A model generated the notes under the pieces. That model made no database searches, was not told where the DNA came from, and worked only from the letters and a program-made list of their open reading frames with translations. A DNA stretch of 64,000 bases from Castellaniella defragrans_A. Lineage in GTDB: Bacteria; Pseudomonadota; Gammaproteobacteria; Burkholderiales; Burkholderiaceae_B. Below are positions 17,170 through 24,791 of the stretch, piece after piece. Each line of letters begins with the position of its first letter. Within the stretch, counting starts at the first letter, position 1. Position numbers and translations under genes: made by a program. The stretch is taken from the NCBI RefSeq assembly GCF_040394755.1, contig NZ_JBEBRQ010000001.1. The stretch is one strand, 5' to 3'.

Positions 17170-17196
17170 TAAAGTTCTCCGTCCCCCGACCGTAAA
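17170..17196 (+). promoter_or_regulatory. sigma-28 (FliA) promoter of fliC
   Basis: TAAAGTTC (17170-17177), an 11-bp spacer and ACCGTAAA (17189-17196) match the FliA consensus at 7 of 8 in the -35 and 5 of 8 in the -10, with exact spacing. It lies between fliA and fliC, about 80 bp before the fliC ATG, leaving an untranslated leader of roughly 75 bases. Confidence 0.8.
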
Positions 17197-17278
17197 TGCG
17201 GCGGAACAGGAAGTCACTCGGTTTGTCGTCCTGGGCAATAAGCGCGAATCCTGCGCCACACACATTTAGGAGTCTTTC

Positions 17279-18760
17279 ATGGCTGTTATCAATACTAACT
17301 ACCTGGCTCTGGTTTCCCAGAACAACCTGGCAAAGTCCGAGAGCGCCCTGGGCTCGGCCATCGAGCGCCTGTCCTCCGGCCTGCGCATCAACAGCGCCAA
17401 GGATGACGCTGCCGGCCAGGCCATCGCCAACCGCTTCACCGCCAACATTCGCGGCCTGACTCAGGCTGGGCGCAACGCCAACGACGGGATTTCCATCGCC
17501 CAGACCACCGAAGGCGCGCTGGATGAAATCAACAACAACCTGCAACGGATCCGCGAACTGTCGGTGCAGGCGGCCAACGGCTCGAACTCCGATTCCGATC
17601 TGGCCTCCATCCAGGCCGAAATCGGCCAGCGCCTGTCCGAAATCAACCGGATTTCCGAGCAGACCGACTTCAACGGCGTCAAGGTGCTGAACACCAACGA
17701 ACGCCTGACGGTGCAGGTCGGCGCCCATGATCATGAAACCATCCAGATCGGCTTGCAGGAAATCAACGCCAGCACGCTGGGGTTGGCGGGGTATCGCGTG
17801 ACGGGTGATCGTGCCGTTACCGCTGATGCGCTGGTCAAGGAATTTGGCGCGACGGGTGAGCTGAATTACACTTTGGCTGGAGCCACTGATCCCTATGATG
17901 TCGAGATTGACGGCGGATTCGTGACGACTGGTGGTGCAGAGGTCTTTATCGGGGCGGCAACCGGGTTGCTGCTGACGGATGCGGACAATACACCAGCCAT
18001 TTCCGGCGCGGGCGCTGATGCAACTGCGATCGCAACCGCGGCGGCGGGTGCCACCGAAGGCAGCACGTTCAACTGGAGCGGCACGACCTGGACGGTGGTC
18101 GGCGGCAATGCGGATGCCGATGGAAATGGCACGTTCACGGCGAAAATCGATGGTCAGGACATTACCCTGACGATTACGAATGATGGTACTGCGGCCTCTC
18201 TCGCCATCAGCGGCGGCACCCTCTACAAGGAAGGCGCTACCGGCACGGCGCTGACGACCTTCGCCAACAACGTCGCCGCCCGCGAGTCCGATCTGGTTCG
18301 CCTCGGCGCGGCGCTGACCGGAGGGTCGTTGGACGTGGTTGGTTACGGTGATGGCTCCAGCGATGGCACATACGTACTGGACAGCACCGGCGGCGTGACG
18401 GGTCCTAACGGCGAACAAGCCTACGTCGTCAACGGGGGTACGCCCTATGCCAAGCTGGTCGAGCAGACTGATGCCAACCTCGCCACCCGCAATCCCCTGG
18501 AAAAGCTGGACCACGCCATCTCCCAGGTCGATTCGCTGCGTTCCGAGCTCGGCGCCGTTCAGAACCGCTTCGAGTCCACCATTGCCAACCTGGCCAACGC
18601 CGTCACCAATCTGTCGGCCTCGCGCTCGCGGATCGAGGATGCGGACTATGCGGTCGAAGTCTCCAACATGACCCGCGCGCAGATCCTGCAACAGGCCGGC
18701 ACCTCGGTCCTGGCGCAGGCCAACCAGATCCCGCAGACCGTGCTGTCGCTGTTGCGGTAA
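17279..18760 (+). CDS. fliC: FliC, flagellin
   Basis: The filament subunit, exported by the type III apparatus. The 493-residue product has conserved D0/D1 ends: residues 1 to about 170 (MAVINTNYLALVSQNNLAKSE, LSSGLRINSAKDDAAGQAIA) and about 400-493 (NPLEKLDHAISQVDSLRSELGAVQNRFES through QQAGTSVLAQANQIPQTVLSLLR). The middle, about 180-390, is the surface-exposed variable domain, rich in Ala, Gly, Thr and Asp with very few Lys or Arg. A clear AGGAG precedes the ATG. Expression is expected from the sigma-28 promoter. Confidence 0.98.
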   Translation: MAVINTNYLALVSQNNLAKSESALGSAIERLSSGLRINSAKDDAAGQAIANRFTANIRGLTQAGRNANDGISIAQTTEGALDEINNNLQRIRELSVQAANGSNSDSDLASIQAEIGQRLSEINRISEQTDFNGVKVLNTNERLTVQVGAHDHETIQIGLQEINASTLGLAGYRVTGDRAVTADALVKEFGATGELNYTLAGATDPYDVEIDGGFVTTGGAEVFIGAATGLLLTDADNTPAISGAGADATAIATAAAGATEGSTFNWSGTTWTVVGGNADADGNGTFTAKIDGQDITLTITNDGTAASLAISGGTLYKEGATGTALTTFANNVAARESDLVRLGAALTGGSLDVVGYGDGSSDGTYVLDSTGGVTGPNGEQAYVVNGGTPYAKLVEQTDANLATRNPLEKLDHAISQVDSLRSELGAVQNRFESTIANLANAVTNLSASRSRIEDADYAVEVSNMTRAQILQQAGTSVLAQANQIPQTVLSLLR

Positions 18761-18830
18761 TGGCTGAGGCGAAAGCGGCCCGCGCCGGGCGCTCCGGATT
18801 CCGGTCGATCATGACCTGATCCGCCCGGCC

Positions 18831-18855
18831 CCCGGACTGTCAGAGCCAGTCCGGG
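18831..18855 (+). terminator. GC-rich hairpin downstream of fliC
   Basis: The arms CCCGGACTG (18831-18839) and CAGTCCGGG (18847-18855) form a perfect 9-bp stem with a 7-nt loop. No T tract follows, so it may slow decay or assist termination at the stronger hairpin about 16 bp beyond. Confidence 0.4.
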
Positions 18856-18870
18856 CCGCATACCGCCGCC

Positions 18871-18913
18871 AGCGCCCCTCGATCGAGTCCCGATCGAGGG
18901 GCGCTGGCTTTTT
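18871..18913 (+). terminator. rho-independent terminator of fliC
   Basis: A perfect 15-bp stem (AGCGCCCCTCGATCG / CGATCGAGGGGCGCT) with a 5-nt loop is followed by GGC and TTTTT. It closes the fliC transcript and separates it from the abiE module. Confidence 0.88.
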
Positions 18914-18979
18914 CCCGGCGCGGTTTCCTGGATTCCGGCGTGAATCCCCGGTCTCTGGACATCCTGATCCATTTGAAAT

Positions 18980-19014
18980 AGCATGAACAGATCGATTTTC
19001 GATCTATCCATGCT
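18980..19014. promoter_or_regulatory. 35-bp inverted repeat, likely autoregulatory operator of the abiE pair
   Basis: Two 16-bp arms, AGCATGAACAGATCGA (18980-18995) and TCGATCTATCCATGCT (18999-19014), match at 14 of 16 positions across a 3-bp spacer. The repeat ends at the base before the ATG of the toxin gene. A weak promoter (TGGACA at 18956, TAGCAT at 18979, 17-bp spacing) would place the -10 inside the left arm. AbiEi proteins are known to repress their own operon through inverted repeats, so an operator role is likely; an mRNA hairpin hiding the start codon is the alternative. Confidence 0.65.
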
Positions 19015-19842
19015 ATGGCAATCCTCCATTCCCCAACCGAAAAAGGCTTTGATCCCCGGTTCGAATCCATCGATCGCTGCCAGATCGGGCTGCTGCGCGA
19101 GCTCGCCGGTCAGCAGGGTGAGCGGCTGATTCTCAAGGGCGGCATGGCGATGCGCGCCGTGTTCGGCAGCTTGCGGCTGACCAAGGATATCGATTTCGAC
19201 CGCGATCCCAGCCTCAGCCAGGATGCCCTGAAAAAAGGTTTATTGAATAACCTGCTCCGGGCGGCGGCGGCTACCGGCATCAGATCGCCCAAGGCCGAGA
19301 TCACCAAGGATACCAGGACCACGGTTCGCGCACGCCTGCAGGGAATGGCGGGGCATGGCGCGGACGTCCGGTTCGATGTGGAGGTCTCGGGACGCCATGC
19401 GCTCGCTCGGGAAAATATCCGGGCCGAGATCGTGAGTCCACCGCCGCACTATGGCATGGCGCCGTTTCCGGTGACGACCTATACCAACGAGGCTCTGGCG
19501 GTAATGAAAATTGCCGCTGCCTTGTCCGAGCAGCGCCACGCTCCCCGGGATCTGTATGATCTGCGGGACCTCATCCGCGCCGGCGTGGCGCCCACGGCGC
19601 TGCTGGCGCAACAGGACGCCGGCCTGATCCAGGACTTTGCCGATCGGGCGCTGGAAAAGCTGGACATGCTGTCCTATGCCCTGGCGCAACAGGAATTGCT
19701 GCCTTACCTGCCCCAGGCAGAGCGCCATGCCCTGACCGAGGACGCCTGGATCGATGCCACGCTCATGGCGGCCGGGCATATCGTCCAATGGTGCGAGGCC
19801 GCCTTGCAACGCCAAAGACACCATCGGGGGCAAGCGTCATGA
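19015..19842 (+). CDS. abiEii: AbiEii/AbiGii-family nucleotidyltransferase toxin
   Basis: A 275-residue DUF1814-type nucleotidyltransferase. It has KGGMAMR at 41-47, the nucleotidyltransferase motif GSLRLTKDIDF at 51-61 with two metal-binding Asp, and a downstream VMKIAAAL...RDLYDLRDL block near 162-186. Family members arrest growth; some transfer nucleotides to tRNA. No Shine-Dalgarno is visible because the inverted repeat runs up to the ATG. The next gene overlaps it by ATGA. In classic AbiE operons the antitoxin comes first; here the toxin does. Confidence 0.88.
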   Translation: MAILHSPTEKGFDPRFESIDRCQIGLLRELAGQQGERLILKGGMAMRAVFGSLRLTKDIDFDRDPSLSQDALKKGLLNNLLRAAAATGIRSPKAEITKDTRTTVRARLQGMAGHGADVRFDVEVSGRHALARENIRAEIVSPPPHYGMAPFPVTTYTNEALAVMKIAAALSEQRHAPRDLYDLRDLIRAGVAPTALLAQQDAGLIQDFADRALEKLDMLSYALAQQELLPYLPQAERHALTEDAWIDATLMAAGHIVQWCEAALQRQRHHRGQAS

Positions 19843-20558
19843 GCATGGCCTGGAAAGCGGATGCGGAACGCCTGCTCATGGCTTTCGAGAGTCCATCCGT
19901 CCTGACGACCGCCATGTTGCGCGCGCTGGTGACGGCGGGCCGCTGCGATCCCCCTTCATCGGCGACGTTCACACGCTGGCTGGCCGGGATGGCCGATCAG
20001 GGCAAACTGCAAGCCGTGATCAAGGGGGTCTACCTGAACCGCCTGGGTCACCGCGACGTCAGCCCGGCCGCCGCCTCGCATTGGGTGCGGCACCGCAGTG
20101 TGGTCAGCCTGTCCTGGGTGCTGGAGCAGGGGCATGTCACCAATAACTTCGGCGACACGGTTACCTGTGTGATTCCGATCGAGCCGGGTTGGGCGAATCC
20201 GCAAATCGGTGATCGGCGCACGGCTGTCGGCACGTTCCGTTTCTTTGCCATGCCGGCGCATCTGGTGGATGAACGGGCCGGCAAGCTGGACGACATCCGC
20301 GATCTGCGATTCGACTATCCCCGGACCACGCTGGAAAAGGCGCTGCTGGACTGGATCTATCTGGGCGCTTCGCCGCGCAGCCGGCTGACCCGGCCGCCGT
20401 TCGATCTCGATCTGACGGTATTGAATCGCCGCAGGCTGTCCCGCCTCGCCAAAACGATGGGGCTTTCCGCGGCGCTGGATGATTGGTCGAGGCAGTACGA
20501 GGCTTATCAGGCGGATGAGGACGTGCGGGAAAATGCCGCGACGAGAATGATTTTTTGA
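19839..20558 (+). CDS. abiEi: AbiEi-family antitoxin/transcriptional repressor
   Basis: A 239-residue protein with an N-terminal winged-helix region (about 20-75: VLTTAMLRALVTAG...FTRWLAGMADQGKLQAVIKGVYLN) and a C-terminal domain with LRFDYPRTTLEKALLDWIYL, both typical of AbiEi. I chose the ATG at 19839, which overlaps the toxin stop and has GGGGG upstream; a longer frame from 19788 lies within the toxin gene. The expected roles are repression through the upstream repeat and neutralisation of AbiEii without a stable complex (type IV system in the family). Confidence 0.85.
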   Translation: MSMAWKADAERLLMAFESPSVLTTAMLRALVTAGRCDPPSSATFTRWLAGMADQGKLQAVIKGVYLNRLGHRDVSPAAASHWVRHRSVVSLSWVLEQGHVTNNFGDTVTCVIPIEPGWANPQIGDRRTAVGTFRFFAMPAHLVDERAGKLDDIRDLRFDYPRTTLEKALLDWIYLGASPRSRLTRPPFDLDLTVLNRRRLSRLAKTMGLSAALDDWSRQYEAYQADEDVRENAATRMIF

Positions 20559-20592
20559 ACGGATGCGGCGCCATCATCCACGGCGCAACGGC

Positions 20593-21477
20593 TCACTCGC
20601 CACACGCGCCGTCGATGCTTGCCGCTCGGGCGTCTTGGGCGAGGCAGGCCCGATAGCCCGCCAATGCATCCGGCCATGCCGGCGTCCAGCCGCTGGCGCG
20701 CAGACGCGCGTTCGACAGGCGCTTGCCGCTGGGCGCCCGGGCTTGCCGGGCAGGCACAGGGCCGCCCGCCAGCCGCGCGAGCGCGTCATACAGCACGGCC
20801 GTCGGCAGGGGGTGGCCGTCCGTTCCGATGTAGAGCGGCTCGGGCCGGTCCAGGGACAGCAGATGCGCGCATGCCCGCGCCGCATCGTCGATGTGTAGCC
20901 GGTTCGCCCAATGACCAGGGCCATCCGGCGCCGGGATCGAACCGGCGCGCAGGCCATCGACCAGACGCCGCCGGCCGGGGCCGTACAGGCCCGAGAGGCG
21001 CAGGGTGATGCCGACGCCCGGCGGCAGCAAGGCGTGCAGCGCGGCTTCGGCATCTAGCAGCGCCCGGGCGCGGAAATCGGTGGCGTCGGGCGGGGTTTCC
21101 TCGTCCACCCATCCGTCGGCAGGCCCCCAGACCGCGGAGGACCCCACCAGCACGCAGCGCCGCAGCCGGCCAGGGCCGCCGGACGGCAGACTGCCGAGCA
21201 GCCTGGACAGCCCCGCCGGGTAGACCTCGGCGTAGTCGGCCGGGGTCCGCGCGTCCGGCGCGGGGGCATAGAGGATGTGAGTGATCGCAGGGCATTCCGG
21301 CGCGCACAGAAAAGACAGGCTTTCCGGATCGCGCAGATCGGCCTCGTGCCAGGCGATCACGCCATCCGGCGCGGGCCCTGGCCGGCGGCGCAGCCCCAGG
21401 CAACGCCAATGGGCCGGATCGAGCATGCCCGCCGCGCGCTCGCAAAGGCCGCCGCCCACCAGTAACAGGGTATTCAT
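20593..21477 (-). CDS. YeeZ-like NAD(P)-binding epimerase/SDR
   Basis: A 294-residue Rossmann-fold protein of the extended SDR family. It opens MNTLLLVGGGLCERAA, a degenerate nucleotide-binding glycine motif, and continues with VLVGSSAVWGPADGWVDEETPP, LRLSGLYGPGR near 162 and NRLHIDDAARACAHLL. These match the E. coli YeeZ group of putative sugar-nucleotide epimerases. The usual YxxxK is not obvious, so catalysis is uncertain. It stands alone, convergent with abiEi. Confidence 0.8.
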   Translation of the reverse strand: MNTLLLVGGGLCERAAGMLDPAHWRCLGLRRRPGPAPDGVIAWHEADLRDPESLSFLCAPECPAITHILYAPAPDARTPADYAEVYPAGLSRLLGSLPSGGPGRLRRCVLVGSSAVWGPADGWVDEETPPDATDFRARALLDAEAALHALLPPGVGITLRLSGLYGPGRRRLVDGLRAGSIPAPDGPGHWANRLHIDDAARACAHLLSLDRPEPLYIGTDGHPLPTAVLYDALARLAGGPVPARQARAPSGKRLSNARLRASGWTPAWPDALAGYRACLAQDARAASIDGACGE

Positions 21478-21704
21478 TTCAACTACTCATGTCGTGCCGA
21501 ACTTGCATGAATCGGAAATAGCCTATTATGGCCGAGGCCGCCGCGCGAAGGAGCGGACTGGTTCAGAGAGTCCCTTGTTATCCCGGAATCGGACGGGCGC
21601 GGCCGCTTCCCCCCGGAAACCCGGCACCCACGGGATTGCGGCGGTTCGCCGATTTGCATTACCGTGCTGATTTTCAGGGGCCACGAGCAATAGGATCATC
21701 AGAT

Positions 21705-22625
21705 ATGGCTAGCTTCAACGTCACGGGGGTGGTGCAGGCCCTCGACGGTATTCGCACCGAATGGCGCGACTCGCAGAAACGGGCCCGCGAGCCGGATACG
21801 CGCGAGTTTCCCTCGCGCACCGCCCTGGCCGAGGTCGTCGAGGCCCTCAAGGGCGTGCTGTTCCCGATGCGCCTGGGGCCGGTCGATCTGCGCCACGCGA
21901 GCGAAAATTTCTACGTCGGGCATACGCTGGATACCGCCCTGCATCGCCTGCTGGGTCAGGCATGCCTGGAACTGCGCTATGCATCGCGCCACGATCCGCA
22001 GGACGAGGATTCGCTGCAAGCCCTGGCGTTCGAACGCATTGACCGTTTTGCCCAGGCGCTGCCGGACATCCGCCGTCGGCTCGATCAGGATGTGCTGGCC
22101 GCCTACAGTGGCGATCCGGCGGCCACCAGCGTCGATGAGGTGCTGCTGTGCTATCCGGGGGTGCTGGCCCTGATCCATCACCGCCTGGCGCATCAGCTCT
22201 ATGCCTTGGGCCTGCCCCTGCTGGCGCGGATCATCGCCGAGCTGGCGCACAGCCAGACGGGGATCGACATCCATCCCGGCGCGCGGATCGGCGACAGTTT
22301 CTTCATCGATCACGGCACCGGGGTGGTGATCGGCGAGACCGCGGTGATCGGCAACCGGGTGCGCATCTACCAGGCCGTGACTCTGGGCGCCAAGCGTTTC
22401 GCCACGGACGAGGAGGGTCATCTGGAAAAGGGCGGCCTGCGCCACCCGATCGTCGAGGACGATGTCGTGATCTATGCCGGCGCCACCATCCTCGGGCGGG
22501 TGACGCTGGGCAAGGGCGCGGTGATCGGCGGCAATGTCTGGATCACCAGCAGCGTGCCGCCGGGCGGCAACATCACGCAGGCGAACTTGCGCCACGCCCT
22601 GTGCACGGATTCGCAGCAGGCGTGA
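21705..22625 (+). CDS. cysE: serine O-acetyltransferase, EpsC type
   Basis: Transfers acetyl from acetyl-CoA to L-serine, the first step of cysteine synthesis. From the ATG at 21705 (AGGA 10 bp upstream) it has 306 residues. An N-terminal helical domain (1 to about 180) is followed by the left-handed beta-helix with hexapeptide repeats (GIDIHPGARIGDSFFIDHGTGVVIGETAVIGNRVRIYQAVTLG). The long N-terminal part and full C-terminus fit the EpsC subgroup rather than short E. coli CysE. The frame is open upstream to 21528 but looks non-coding there. Confidence 0.9.
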   Translation: MASFNVTGVVQALDGIRTEWRDSQKRAREPDTREFPSRTALAEVVEALKGVLFPMRLGPVDLRHASENFYVGHTLDTALHRLLGQACLELRYASRHDPQDEDSLQALAFERIDRFAQALPDIRRRLDQDVLAAYSGDPAATSVDEVLLCYPGVLALIHHRLAHQLYALGLPLLARIIAELAHSQTGIDIHPGARIGDSFFIDHGTGVVIGETAVIGNRVRIYQAVTLGAKRFATDEEGHLEKGGLRHPIVEDDVVIYAGATILGRVTLGKGAVIGGNVWITSSVPPGGNITQANLRHALCTDSQQA

Positions 22626-22935
22626 ATGCGCTGTTCCGTGCCCAGGCGATTGCCCGGGCACGGCGCCTCGCTTTCGAGGGGCAGGCATGCGTAATTCTCA
22701 AAATTCCTATAGCCATTCGCGCGGCATGAAAGTATTTTCTGTCTGATCACGCGCCGATACGCAAGCCTCCCCACCTCGTAGCCTGCATACCGCTCGGATG
22801 CGCTGGCCGGAACGCCGAACCCTGATCTGGCACAAGACGCCCGCTCCGGCAAGCGGATACCATATGCTTAGTGCTTGAAGCATCGCTTGCGGGCGGGACC
22901 TTGTCAGCAACCTACCACATGGAAGGAGAATACCG
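22626..22935. promoter_or_regulatory. 310-bp intergenic region before the alcohol dehydrogenase
   Basis: No gene is visible. A stem CCGTGCCC/GGGCACGG (22636-22643 and 22656-22663) just after cysE could act as a terminator, though it has no T tract. Nearer the dehydrogenase lies an inverted repeat ATGCTT/AAGCAT (22864-22883), a possible operator. A strong AAGGAG precedes the ATG at 22936. I could not define a -35/-10 pair. Confidence 0.4.
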
Positions 22936-24036
22936 ATGGTCGCCAAAATGAAAGCAGCCGTATTCGTTGAACCCGGTCGGATCGAAATAACTGAGAAGCC
23001 CATCCCTGATATCGGTCCCAACGATGCCCTCATCCGCATCACCACCACCACCATCTGCGGCACCGACGTCCACATCCTCAAGGGGGAATACCCGGTTGCC
23101 AAGGGCTTGACAGTCGGCCACGAGCCGGTGGGGATCATCGAAAAACTCGGCAGTGCGGTCACGGGTTACCAGGAGGGTCAGCGCGTCATCGCCGGCGCGA
23201 TCTGCCCGAACTTCGACTCCTACGCCGCGCAGGACGGCGTGCCTTCGCAGGACGGCAGCTATCTGGTCGCCTCCGGGCGCTGCGGCTGCCACGGCTACAA
23301 GGCGACCGCCGGCTGGCGCTTCGGCAACCTCATCGATGGCACCCAGGCCGAATACGTCCTGGTGCCGGACGCGCAGGCCAACCTCGCGCCGATTCCCGAC
23401 GGCCTGACCGACGAACAGGTGCTGATGTGCCCCGACATCATGTCCACCGGTTTCAAAGGGGCGGAAAACGCCAACATCCGCCTGGGCGACACCGTGGTCG
23501 TTTTCGCCCAGGGACCCATTGGCCTGTGCGCGACCGCCGGCGCGCGCCTGCTCGGGGCGACCACCATCATCGCAGTGGACGGCAACGACCACCGGCTGGG
23601 CATTTCGCGGCGGCTCGGCGCTGACGTCACCCTCGACTTCCGCAAATGCGATGTGGTGGACGAGGTGATGAAGCTCACCGGCGGGCGCGGCGCGGATTCC
23701 GCCATCGAGGCCCTCGGCACGCAAGCCACGTTCGAGCAGTCCCTACGCTGCCTCAAGCCCGGTGGCACGCTGTCCAGCCTGGGGGTCTATTCGCAGGACC
23801 TCAAAATCCCGCTCGACGCCTTCGCCGCCGGCCTGGGCGATCATCGCATCAGTACCGCCCTGTGCCCTGGCGGCAAAGAGCGCATGCGCCGCCTGATGAA
23901 CGTCATCGCCGCCGAACGCCTCGACCTCGGCGTCCTGGTCAGCCACCAGTACAAGCTGGACGACATCGTCGATGCCTACGACCTGTTCGCCAACCAGCGC
24001 GACGGCGTGCTGAAGATCGCCATCAAACCGTCCTGA
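22936..24036 (+). CDS. zinc-dependent alcohol dehydrogenase (isopropanol dehydrogenase-like MDR)
   Basis: A 366-residue medium-chain dehydrogenase. Catalytic zinc ligands are visible as C41 (ICGTDVHILKGEYP) and the GHEPVG motif H62-E63. The Rossmann domain carries VVVFAQGPIGLCATAGARLLGA in place of a strict GxGxxG. The overall pattern, including MCPDIMSTGFKGAENA, resembles NADP-dependent secondary alcohol (isopropanol) dehydrogenases. Substrate is unproven. It is monocistronic, ending at a strong terminator at 24091. Confidence 0.85.
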   Translation: MVAKMKAAVFVEPGRIEITEKPIPDIGPNDALIRITTTTICGTDVHILKGEYPVAKGLTVGHEPVGIIEKLGSAVTGYQEGQRVIAGAICPNFDSYAAQDGVPSQDGSYLVASGRCGCHGYKATAGWRFGNLIDGTQAEYVLVPDAQANLAPIPDGLTDEQVLMCPDIMSTGFKGAENANIRLGDTVVVFAQGPIGLCATAGARLLGATTIIAVDGNDHRLGISRRLGADVTLDFRKCDVVDEVMKLTGGRGADSAIEALGTQATFEQSLRCLKPGGTLSSLGVYSQDLKIPLDAFAAGLGDHRISTALCPGGKERMRRLMNVIAAERLDLGVLVSHQYKLDDIVDAYDLFANQRDGVLKIAIKPS

Positions 24037-24090
24037 ACGGTGGTGTAGTACGCAGCGTGGCGGTTTCCTGCGGGAGCCGCCTGGAATCAG

Positions 24091-24119
24091 AAATGGCCGG
24101 GCGTTCGCCCGGCCATTTT
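24091..24119 (+). terminator. rho-independent terminator after the alcohol dehydrogenase
   Basis: A perfect 12-bp stem (AAATGGCCGGGC / GCCCGGCCATTT) with a GTTC loop, then T residues. The A-rich 5' side means it could also act on the opposite strand. Confidence 0.75.
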
Positions 24120-24234
24120 GCAGGGACATTCAGGCTGTCGGGCCATGCTGATCCGAAGCGCCAATCATACATAGGCCTTGTGGTTTCCAAGGAGGCCAAG
24201 ATAAGGCCAGCTAGCCACGCATGATCTTTCCCTC

Positions 24235-24262
24235 TATAATTTACATAGATAGGCTATGTAAA
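24235..24262 (+). promoter_or_regulatory. MarR-type promoter and palindromic operator
   Basis: A perfect -10 hexamer TATAAT (24235-24240) is directly overlapped by a perfect inverted repeat with 9-bp arms TTTACATAG (24240-24248) and CTATGTAAA (24254-24262) around ATAGG. The repeat would cover the transcription start, a classic repressor site, and MarR proteins typically bind such palindromes. No good -35 (TAGCCA at 17 bp) is present. Confidence 0.75.
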
Positions 24263-24277
24263 TAATTGGGAAACGAC

Positions 24278-24730
24278 GTGCCGGACCCTTTATCCAAGGC
24301 CCCGCCCGGGGCCGAACTTTTGGATCGCATCGTCCGGCTCAACCGCTGGGTGACGCATCATGCGGCCTGGACGCTGCCGCTGGCGCAGGCGCGTGTGCTG
24401 TCGATGATCGACGAACTGAAAGCAGCCCGCATCGGCGATCTGGCGCGGGCGGAACGCTGCACCCAGCCCACCATGACCACTCAAGTCCATCGCCTGGAGG
24501 CGCAGGGTCTGGTTCGCCGCGTGCCCGATCCGCAAGATGCGCGCGCCACCCTGATTTCGCTCACAGAGCAGGGCCAGCGCGCACTGGCCGACATGCGCCG
24601 GGCCCGCGCCCGCATCATCGAATCCCTGGTCGATCACCTGGACCCGGCAGACCGCGCACGTCTGCACGACACCCTGCAGGCGCTATCCGCGCTGCTCGAC
24701 GCCGCCTACCGCCAGTCGCCCTATCGCTGA
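24278..24730 (+). CDS. MarR-family transcriptional regulator
   Basis: A 150-residue winged-helix regulator: LPLAQARVLSMIDELKAARIGDLARAERCTQPTMTTQVHRLEAQGLVRRVPDPQDARATLISLTEQGQ is the MarR DNA-binding core including the wing (DPQDARA). The GTG at 24278 with GGGAAA upstream is my preferred start; a TTG at 24266 is possible. It is followed 61 bp later by an MFS exporter, and the 23-bp palindrome lies just before it, so it probably represses itself and the transporter in response to a small effector. Confidence 0.9.
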   Translation: MPDPLSKAPPGAELLDRIVRLNRWVTHHAAWTLPLAQARVLSMIDELKAARIGDLARAERCTQPTMTTQVHRLEAQGLVRRVPDPQDARATLISLTEQGQRALADMRRARARIIESLVDHLDPADRARLHDTLQALSALLDAAYRQSPYR

Positions 24731-24791
24731 TCGAGCCGCCATCCTCGATCCATCACCGAATATCCCACTTTCTTGAGGAAGCGCTTGCATC

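Noticed and set aside
22828..22845. A sigma-54 promoter (TGGCAC) before the alcohol dehydrogenase
   Set aside because: The -24-like TGGCAC is present, but the -12 position has CC instead of GC at the required spacing.
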